From assembly GCF_000003195.3 (NCBI RefSeq), contig NC_012872.2:54355695-54419694 (forward strand): 64,000 nucleotides of DNA. Reading direction: 5' to 3'. Positions within the stretch are counted from its first letter, which is position 1, and every line of letters begins with the position of its first letter. Positions 56,644 to 64,000 of the stretch are shown piece by piece. The position numbers were made by a program, and so were the translations under genes. The stretch comes from Sorghum bicolor. Its lineage: Eukaryota; Streptophyta; Magnoliopsida; Poales; Poaceae. The notes under the pieces are model-generated. The model ran no database searches, was not told where the DNA came from, and saw only the letters and a list, made by a program, of their open reading frames with translations.

Positions 56644-57314
56644 CACGGCTAATGGCTAAACCAGGCTGGCGCCCTAGTGCATGGGGTGTGACAACTATAG
56701 TCTTGTTGTAGCATGGCACGAAGATCCAGCATAGGAAAACTGTGGGGCTCACCTCTCTCATTACACTCCTAGTGTAGCAAGGTCTTATTCATGGGCCGCT
56801 CCAACCCCCTTCCTCATCTTTTCCTCTTATTCTATTTCTCATTAAACTTGAGTATATATATAGATTCACATTGTTGAAGCAAAATCTACAAAATTCCGTA
56901 AGGCGATTCTGTTTCCTTCATCTAAAGTTAATTTTGCCTCTCGAAATGTGTATGTCCTTTGTCTCAATTCAATTAATTCAGTGCATTCTTGTTGTATTTA
57001 GGGTTATGAGTTAAAATTATCATTTAATTTGGGGATGATGTGCACAGTTAGAGTGGAGGTATAAGAGGATCCAATGTGTGGCTTGTATTCATCACAATTT
57101 GGTGTACAAGTTAGATTTTCTTTTTTCAACTCACTAATGAAAATATGGTGGATGTAGGAATAAGTACACTTTAGTAAGAAGGATGTAGTTCGCAATATTT
57201 GTTTTCATTGCAATTAACCTATGATAGTTGTAATGTAGGTATGTATGAAGGATTTGAATTGATCATTTCTTTATTAATAAGAAATGTAAGTACAAAACAT
57301 GCATATCCGAAGTG
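56644..57314. other. Intergenic, nothing recognised
   Basis: AT-rich spacer after the split MITE. A short CT-rich segment near 56750-56830. No gene or RNA recognised. Confidence 0.3.
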
Positions 57315-58660
57315 GCACCAAATTAACCACCCTTACTATGCCACAAGGGTCATGGAGTTATGGGATGTGCTTGCAGTTGTCTTGCACATGTGAAGCAATC
57401 TAGGAATCCCGAATGGACGGGCAAGTTTTATAAATGTGCCTAGTGAAGCATTATATGTATGGAGCCGTCATTGGATTATTGAGCCACGTGATGTCTAGAC
57501 ACCTCCATCAAATCCTCCTGAAATATCAGTGAAGGAGAAGATTGGTGCTAGTGCAAATCGTGCAGCGAACCCACCACTATGCCCATTGTAAAGTTCTCGC
57601 AAAGCGCTCCAGAGGCCCAACATCAGTGTTGACTTTATTTCTGCTCCAAAGAAATCATTTCCAGTTATTTTTCTCTTCATTGAATTAATCTTTGAACATT
57701 TACTTATGCTATGCAAGATGGATGGTCATTGTGTGACTTTTAGGAGTACATATACGGCCCGAAGTTGCATTGGTTGTTTGAGCGTGAAATGGCTAAGTTC
57801 AATTCGAGTTAGGATAAAGAAGTGACCATGCCAAAGTTATCCGTATCCTATACATGCATGTGTTGTTTGAGGGTGAAATGGCTTGCAAAGGGGTACACTA
57901 CTGGAAACAAGCCTTTGTCGAGTGTCAAATGTCGGGCACTCGGCAAAACTTCTCTTTGTCGAGTGCAAAGACGGCCATAGATGACAGTGGTCACTCACCG
58001 TCGGTCTTTGCTGAGTGCCCGCCGTTAGACACTCGGCAAATTTTTTTCATTTTTTTAATATATTTTTTTTACTGAGTGCCCTCTTTTTGGCACTCGGCAA
58101 AGTTTTTTCTTTATTTTTTTAAAAACAATTTCTTAATTTTTTTCCAAGTGGCCTCTTCTTAGCATTCAGCAAAGCCCTTCTTTGCCGAGTGCCAAGCTTG
58201 ACGCTCGGCAAAGTTTAAATTTTTTTTCTTTTTGCGCCCAACTTTTTTCTTTGCCGAGTACCCTGTGGGAAGGCACTCAGCAAAGAATTTGCAACAAAAA
58301 ATTTTTTTTGCCAAGTGCTGTGCGGGAAGGCACTCGGCAAAGAATTTTCAAAAGAAAATCTTTGCCGAGGGCTCTGTGGGAAGGCACTCGGCAAAGGAAC
58401 CGTTAACTGTGCGACCACCGTAATAGTGCCTTTTCTTTGCTGAGTGCCGCGGCAGTGCCCGACAAATGACACTCAGCAAAAAGAGGTCTTTACCGATAAG
58501 TTTTTTACCGAGTGTGGTCTTTGTCGAGTGCGACTGCAATTAAGACTTTGCCGAGTGCCTGGGGCACTCGACAAAGACCCTATCTCCGTAGTGGTAGTTC
58601 TATTTGAGCTCGGTTACGGATACTACTCTAGCGACTCTTATAGTGATTTTTGGTGAGTAA
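57315..58660 (+). pseudogene. Cysteine-rich (GRF-type zinc-finger-like) protein remnant, cut by a CACTA element
   Basis: Discontinuous plus-strand readings follow the order of a grass family of cysteine-rich proteins often found near transposons: KQSRNPEWTGKFYKCA (~57392-57440), PPSNPPEISVKEKI (~57500-57545), MQDGWSLCDF and EYIYGPKLHW (~57710-57773), then after the 698 bp insertion FELGYGYYSSDSYSDFW (~58602-58652). The GRF-type finger has the form C-x-C...SxNPxRxFY.C; here one Cys-containing half survives (FYKCA). Stops and frameshifts are frequent, so it is dead. The CACTA insertion falls in a region that was once coding. Family identification is from memory of pattern only. Confidence 0.45.
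57896..58593. mobile_element. Non-autonomous CACTA (En/Spm) element, 698 bp
   Basis: It starts CACTACTGGAAACAAGCC and ends with the inverted CTATCTCCGTAGTG, flanked by GTA on both sides (57893-57895, 58594-58596), the 3 bp duplication of CACTA elements. Nearly the whole body is subterminal repeats: about twenty variants of CTTTGCCGAGTGCC and GGCACTCGGCAAAG in both orientations, separated by T-runs. No transposase. Confidence 0.92.
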
Positions 58661-58726
58661 TCGACTTGCCTAGTTCATAATGTATTATTTCGTTCGTATT
58701 TTCCAATCTTTACATGGTTTGATGAA

Positions 58727-59083
58727 TCTATAACTCTTATAAAACAAAACCCCATTATCTATTTCTCTTGACATGCAAGACGTCTACCTCAGCAATCCAC
58801 TATCAATCCGACTATCCATTTCTCTTAAAATGCAAAGCGTCCATCTCAGCGATCCACTATCATTTGCCACTATCAATTTCTCTTGACATGCAAAGTGTCC
58901 ACCTCAACAATCTACTATCATTTGCATTAAAGTTTACTAGCACAAGAATCATGATATCCACATCAGCGAGACATATCATCCACTATAAATACAATCTCTA
59001 CGATTATACTAATAAAAGAGTTATATATTTATATTTCTCCTTCGTACCCTCGTTCGTACCCGCGGTCGCGGGAATCCTCCTAG
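58727..59083 (+). mobile_element. Non-autonomous Helitron, 357 bp
   Basis: It begins TC after A (58726) and ends CTAG before T (59084). A perfect hairpin CCCGCG-GT-CGCGGG (59059-59072) lies 11 bp from the end, as in Helitrons. The interior has three staggered copies of a unit ATTTCTCTTGACATGCAA...CCACTATCA (starting ~58761, 58816, 58875). The degenerate relative is at 20606-20842. No Rep/helicase gene. Confidence 0.8.
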
Positions 59084-59243
59084 TTTCTTAGTTTCTTAGG
59101 AGAGAGCGAGACATTGAAATGGGATTGGAGGATTTAAGGGCCGAAGTAACGTATTGGAGGAGCTTAAGGTGAGGGCATCTTGTAACGGTAGATAAGGGAG
59201 ATAGAGGAGAGAGTGCAAGTACGGTTTGCCTATGTCGTCCAAA

Positions 59244-59482
59244 GGTGTTTAGTTCACTCAAAAATTAAAAAGTTTTCAAGATTCCCCATCACATCGAATC
59301 TTTCGACATATGCATGAAACATTAAATATAGACAAAAATAAAAACTAATTGCACAGTTTACCTGTAAATCACGAGATGAATCTTTTGATCCTAATTATTT
59401 CATAATTGGACAATATTTGCCACAAACAAACGAAAGTGCTACAGTAGCGAAATCCAAAATCTTTTCGCATCTAAACAAGGCC
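59244..59482 (+). mobile_element. Tourist-like MITE (GGCCTTGTTTAGTT family), copy 5, diverged
   Basis: GGTGTTTAGTTCACTC at the left and ATCTAAACAAGGCC at the right, with the family interior (CATCGAATCTTTCGACATAT, GCTACAGTAGCG). The left end has lost bases and flanks AAA/CAA differ, so it is an older copy. Confidence 0.7.
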
Positions 59483-60883
59483 CAAGGCTTGCGCCAATGT
59501 GTTAGACTTTCTATTGGTTTTTTTTTTCATGAAACAAAGATGTTGTGGTTATACATGGCAAAAACATAGACACGTATGAGAAGAGACCACAGATGGAGAC
59601 GACGAAGGCTCGCCGCCCCTAATTTGTCTAGAGGCCGTAGTGTGTGATGCAACATATGTGTTGGGATTAATTTGTGATAATATTTTGTCATTAACTTGAT
59701 TCACTTTCAGGGAATCAACCTGTTCTAGTCAAGTCTCCTAAGGTAGTAGAGGCAAGGTACCAAAAAGGAAGGAGGAGAAAAAAAGGGGTTGGGTCTCATC
59801 AAGCTCTCTTTTAAAACATTATTTTTAAAAATAATATGGTACATATTAATTTTAAAATAGTATCATTTAAAAATGATTAAAATAGAAAACCCTACCTATA
59901 TGTGGACGACATTACTGACACAGATTGAGATAGAATTTCACCTGAACAATGCTGCCCTTGGTGTGGAAAACCCCTTTGCGCCCTTGACGTTCCCGGTGCC
60001 GGCGCGGCCCACCTCGTCTCCTGGCCCGCTCGGCCTCTCCTCTCACCCCAAGCGGCTCCAATATAATAGTGCGTGACACTGCCAAGCACTGGATCGGAGC
60101 AACCGCGCCATTGACCAGCTAGCTAGCGTTAGTTGCCCCTGATCGGCCGGCCGTGAGGTTGGCCTCAAGAAATCTGCCATCAGATATACAGTATCTAGCT
60201 AGCTATCAAGATTCGTACTGAAGTTTAATTAATTATTTCTATCTAGGCAGGCATTTCATTGTAATGTATGTGATATTGGTGCGTTCTGAACTATATAATC
60301 GATTTCTAGCATATTTTATTTCTCAATCGTACATTCAACACACACGCGCATGATGATGTGCTTCCAAATTAAGGCAATAACAATGGGAGATTCAATTCGA
60401 TCAAGATGGCAATATAAATTGGCTAGTAGCATCCGTGTGGTGCCATGCGTCGTCGTCCGTCTCATCATCACACCGGCCGGGACCTGCGACGACTCCTTCC
60501 AGATCTGCGACATGGACTTGTGGTGCGCCCGCCGGCCGTACACTGCCATATATATCGCGTGGCAGGTGCATGCAGTCCAGATTCATTCATTCATGCATGC
60601 ATGGATGGAGCCGCTGCAAACTGCCAACAGGTTGCAATTGCAATTGCATGAAGTACGTGCCGGCCAATTGGGGGTGTGTCGTCCTGCGCCACTCATTCCG
60701 TGTAGATGCAGCGACGGAGCTACAGGAAAGTGAAGATGTACGTACCTTTGCTTGGGGTCGGAATTGAAGAGCACGGAGCGCGACGGACGCCAAGTTGCAG
60801 CGACGTGCGTACCCAGTTGCCATCGGGTTCCTTGTCGCGGATAATACGCATCTTTTGCTGCACCACCGAGCTAGTTAGGTGTA
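59483..60883. other. Intergenic with short overlapping frames at 60350-60830
   Basis: Several frames of 60-127 codons overlap on both strands at 60316-60900, a GC-richer patch with TGCATGCATGG repeats. One plus frame is Cys-containing (CDDSFQICDMDLWC), but no family or splice structure is recognisable. I leave the patch unassigned. Confidence 0.3.
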
Positions 60884-61145
60884 CTCCTCCGGTCCATTGA
60901 AAAAATATATATAATTATGAGATCCGAAACAGTCAAACTGGTTTAAATTTGATAAATTTACAGTAAATAATATTAGTATTTATATCTTTAAATAACTTTT
61001 TCTAAAAATATATTTTATAACTAGTCTAATAATGTTACTTATTTTATATTATAGATGTTAGTAAATATTTGTATGGATTTAATTATAGTTCAAACTATTT
61101 GACTTCTAAAAAATCGAGAATTGTATATTTTTTGGACCGAGAGAG
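60884..61145. mobile_element. Stowaway-like MITE, 262 bp
   Basis: CTCCTCCGGTCCATTGAAAA at the left and TATTTTTTGGACCGAGAGAG at the right are inverted repeats, flanked by TA (60882-60883, 61146-61147). Confidence 0.8.
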
Positions 61146-61147
61146 TA

Positions 61148-61758
61148 GTATGGCTGGAACATCATCTCCTTCTCTTCGTCCCTGAAAATAGTTGATATAT
61201 GCGCAGGCAAAAGATAGGTATGGTTTGGCTCTTGCAGGTGTCCATGCCAGGCGACCGATGTGGTGTGTCTCAAGATTTTAGTGTGGCAAGTGGCAACTAT
61301 AGCAGAGAGTATAAAGATAGGTACAGGCCACCCACTTCAATTCCACTTGGCGGCACTTAGGGGCGTATATGTGCTTTATTTGCCTGCAAAAGGCACATCG
61401 TGCTTTCTACCTCCAGTGGATAATCAACATTCCATCTAACAAAAGCCACGGGATAATGGAGAAGGGGGGAAAAAAGGCACAAGAGGCTATCCAATTTTAC
61501 GACAGACTCTTTTCTACGACAGGCATGGGCAAACTAGATCTCGTATAATTACACGATATCCTGGCTGATCGATACCGAACTTTCTAGTTCTCTTCAGGAA
61601 TTTGTTAACATCTACTCCAACTCGTTCGATTCCTTTTTAAACTTGGGGTGGTAGGTCAACCTACGGTCCAGAGTTTCGTTTTTACCTTAAAAGTTTTAAA
61701 TAATTATTACATGTTGAAATCGATATTTTATCCTTTAGCTGGTTTGAAAGGTAATATA
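61148..61758. other. Intergenic, nothing recognised
   Basis: Mixed composition spacer without genes, RNA or paired termini. Confidence 0.3.
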
Positions 61759-62019
61759 TAAAAATAATTAAAAAAACTTGTTTATAATCTTAAAAGTTAT
61801 AACTAATTTATTTTAGATTATAAAAATGTGAAACTAGTTTTCTATTTCAAAAGATAAACTACTTATGAATTTTTAGGGATTAAACCAGATTTTTTTATTA
61901 CATTTAGAAAATAGGAAACCACCTTTAAAACCAGTAGGAGGATCAGATTTGTCCAGTTTCAACGGTTGGAAGGTGTTTGGTACCTGGTTTGTAATTCAGG
62001 TTAAAAATCAGATTGTTGT
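61759..62019 (+). repeat. Direct duplication, copy A (261 bp)
   Basis: Starts TAAAAATAATTAAAAAAACT and is repeated at 63722 almost without change. Differences I find: one T fewer in a T-run, a few substitutions, and a 19 bp internal duplication in copy B. Confidence 0.92.
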
Positions 62020-62244
62020 GCCAGTTCAAGGTTAAAAGTTTTATCCCAAACAAAAATAGGTTGCAATATCATGGTTTTGAAAACTATGGAGAAAATATCA
62101 AATGGAAGATGCTCGTAGGATAGATTTGCTGAAGATCACCATGAAATGTTCTCACATGTACTAGTATCAATATACTCCAACAAAGCTGACCCACATCCCT
62201 GCCTAATGAAGAAAAATGAATATCTCAAGAAATTAGCTTCATCA

Positions 62245-62362
62245 ATCACCAAAATAATCGAATATGAAAAGTTATGGCTGAAAATACTGTTCGCTGATAT
62301 ATTGTGAGAGAAAAACATGGTTAGCTGGCAGAAAAAATACGGCTCATAAGACAAGCAAACGA
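62245..62362. repeat. MITE fragment (relative of 11505-11592)
   Basis: AGTTATGGCTGAAAATACTG followed by TTGTGAGAGAAAAACATGG and TTAGCTGGCAG is the reverse complement of the common MITE end also seen at 11505. One-sided, so a fragment. Confidence 0.4.
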
Positions 62363-62394
62363 GCTCAGATCACGTAGACCGTGTGAAAGAGTCA

Positions 62395-62600
62395 TATGTT
62401 ATTGTTCGTAAATTGTCTTAAGTTTAACTACATTTGTCAAATAATAACAATACTTGTATCTTTGAATATTTCTTAAATATTATTTAGTAATTATAACTAA
62501 TCATACTAATTATACACCATGTTATCAATATTTTTATACATTTAGTGAAAGTTAAAATATTTAACTTAATGGGAAATGACAATAACACTCTTTAGGGAGT
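62395..62600. repeat. Degenerate Stowaway-like fragment
   Basis: TTAAGTTTAACTACATTTGT and AGTGAAAGTTAAAATATTTA are inverted Stowaway-style arms, and a GGGAGTATCC right end lies near 62595. The left end is lost. Confidence 0.4.
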
Positions 62601-62660
62601 ATCCTAGTCATCTGTGGACCCCTCTTGTCATTGAGGAATTACTTCGTGGAGCGTCCGAGG

Positions 62661-63174
62661 TAAGGATGGCAACAGGGCGGATTTGAATCGGGTGAAATCT
62701 ATATGCACCCGAATCTGAAACCTGAAATTGAAACCCGAAACCGCACCAAACACCGATTTGGTTGATAACTCATACCCAAAACCAATCCGCCAGTACCCGA
62801 AACCCGAATGGATACCCGAAACCCGCTTTCTATGTCAACATAATAATAGCAATAAGGACTTTCTATAAATATATACATGATATATATACACATATTTACA
62901 TGTATAAACAAGAGACAAAAATAATTTACATGAGTTAGCTTAAAATTAGTTTAATAATCTAAGTAAACAAGTTATTATTTTTATATTATAAAATATGAAA
63001 ATTAATTCTAATGATTTATTTCGGATATCTTTAATATCTACGGGTGGAAAACTGAACCTGATAGGTTTCGGGGACCGAACCCAAAAACTGTGAATAAAAG
63101 ATCATCCTAAACTCAAACATCCAAGAACTAAAACCCGTGGATATCGTACCCGAAACCGCATGGCTGCCATCTTA
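62661..63174. mobile_element. hAT-like non-autonomous element, ~514 bp
   Basis: TAAGGATGGCAACAGG at the left and ATGGCTGCCATCTTA at the right are imperfect inverted repeats. The subterminal parts are full of ACCCGAAACC/GGGTGAAA variants, a style I recognise from grass hAT-related repeats. An 8 bp duplication is not clear. Confidence 0.55.
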
Positions 63175-63443
63175 GCCCGGGACAAACCCGCGCCGCAAGA
63201 CGCGAGAACACAGAACACTGAGGATGCACGTGAGGTTAGTGGGGCACAGCACACACACAGGTGTCCGGTACCCGCCCTGGTGGCGATGACTGGCCACGAC
63301 AAGAGTGCTGCTGCCGAACCCCGGCCAGGACGAGCCAGAGAGGAGACCACACACAAGCCAACCGCTAGGGCATCGTGCTCGCGCTGCCGCCAGGGCACCT
63401 TTCTGTCGACGGCGATACGGCAGCAACCATGTCCCCTCTAGCT
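63175..63443. other. GC-rich spacer
   Basis: Short GC-rich stretch with overlapping frames on both strands and no recognisable product. Confidence 0.3.
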
Positions 63444-63721
63444 GAGCATCCCCAACCATTTTACATAATTAGTTTGGCAAATGAGGGAGTTTGTCAAGTC
63501 TTAAATAAATATGGCAAAGGTGAAAAGAAGCAATCTCCAATGGTTTGGCATTAATCACTTGGCAAAAAAGGAAAATATGGACCCACTATTTTTTTTGTCG
63601 ATCTATTCTCCTGGCGTGTGTGGTGAAAGTTTTCGCGGGATTGTTTTGCGCCCAGGCGGCAACATCACGGCTCTAGAGCCCAGGTCTGCGTTGGTCTACG
63701 TGGTCTAGCGCCGACATTTTC
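63444..63721. mobile_element. Truncated relative of the 2426-3017 TIR element
   Basis: Begins GAGCATCCCCAACCATTTTA and shares GGACCCACTATTTTTTTTGT and the CpG-rich text after it with the element at 2426. It ends abruptly at the start of duplication copy B, so its right half is missing. Confidence 0.5.
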
Positions 63722-64000
63722 TAAAAATAATTAAAAAAACTTGTTTATAATCTTAAAAGTTATAACTAATTTATTTTAGATTATAAAAATGTGAAACTAG
63801 TTTTCTATTTCAAAAGATAAACTACTTATGAATTTTTAGGGATTAAACCAGATTTTTTATTACATTTAGAAAATAGGAAACCACCTTTAAAACCAGTAGG
63901 AGGATCAGATTTGTCTAGTTTCACATGATTTGTCCAGTTTCAACGGTTGGAAGGTGTTTAGTACCTGGTTTGTAATTCAGGTAAAAAATCAGATTGTTGT
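63722..64000 (+). repeat. Direct duplication, copy B (279 bp, runs off window)
   Basis: Matches 61759-62019 to the last base of the window, so the duplicated segment continues beyond it. It has an extra 19 bp (GATTTGTCTAGTTTCACAT) next to a near copy of itself. Confidence 0.92.

Noticed and set aside
57896..58593. CRISPR-like array of regularly recurring CTTTGCCGAGTGCC units
   Set aside because: Units occur in both orientations with T-run spacers of uneven length, between CACTA ends with a 3 bp duplication; a plant DNA transposon.
60350..60830. Possible small gene with Cys-containing peptide
   Set aside because: Several frames overlap on both strands, with no start context, splice sites or family match to choose one.

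Overview
The window is nuclear DNA of a grass, most likely Sorghum or a close Andropogoneae relative. That is inferred from GT-AG introns in GC-rich genes, and from dense grass transposons, especially many copies of a ~240 bp Tourist-like MITE with GGCCTTGTTTAGTT ends. There is no prokaryotic, organellar or viral gene set. Only three host genes can be supported; most of the rest is transposon-derived.

Host genes. (1) 7158-10907 (+): nine-exon receptor-like cytoplasmic kinase with an N-terminal USP-like region, 749 aa, with a long intron-bearing leader that holds a 30-aa uORF. (2) 15613-19769 (-): six-exon RGG-box RNA-binding protein of the HABP4/PAI-RBP1 (Arabidopsis RGGA) family, 366 aa. (3) 47461-48916 (+): three-exon R-R-type MYB factor (MYBS3/KUA1-like), 307 aa, with an N-terminal zinc knuckle and an LxLxL end. 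They look like independent single genes; nothing points to a shared pathway.

Layout. 1-5.4 kb: MITEs, one nested in another. 5.4-11.1 kb: kinase gene. 11.1-15.1 kb: GC-rich unexplained DNA, a dead non-LTR reverse transcriptase remnant and a 1.26 kb TIR element. 15.5-20.1 kb: RGG gene. 20.3-22.8 kb: MITE, small Helitron and old repeats. 22.8-32.0 kb: young Ty1/copia element (436 bp LTRs, 5 bp TSD) whose pol is split by a 3.87 kb solo LTR. 32.4-38.7 kb: two more solo LTRs and MITEs. 40.4-44.8 kb: MITEs and a truncated LINE with a 13 bp TSD, itself split by a solo LTR. 46.4-49.4 kb: MYB gene between two MITEs. 49.6-56.6 kb: a Tourist MITE torn open by a Stowaway-like element and by a 5.9 kb non-autonomous LTR element. 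57.3-59.1 kb: cysteine-rich zinc-finger pseudogene cut by a 698 bp CACTA element, then a small Helitron. 59.2-64 kb: MITEs, a hAT-like repeat and a 261/279 bp direct duplication running off the window edge.

No undescribed functional system is evident. The most instructive content is the insertion archaeology, where boundaries and target duplications can be read to the base. All family names come from pattern recognition without database searches.
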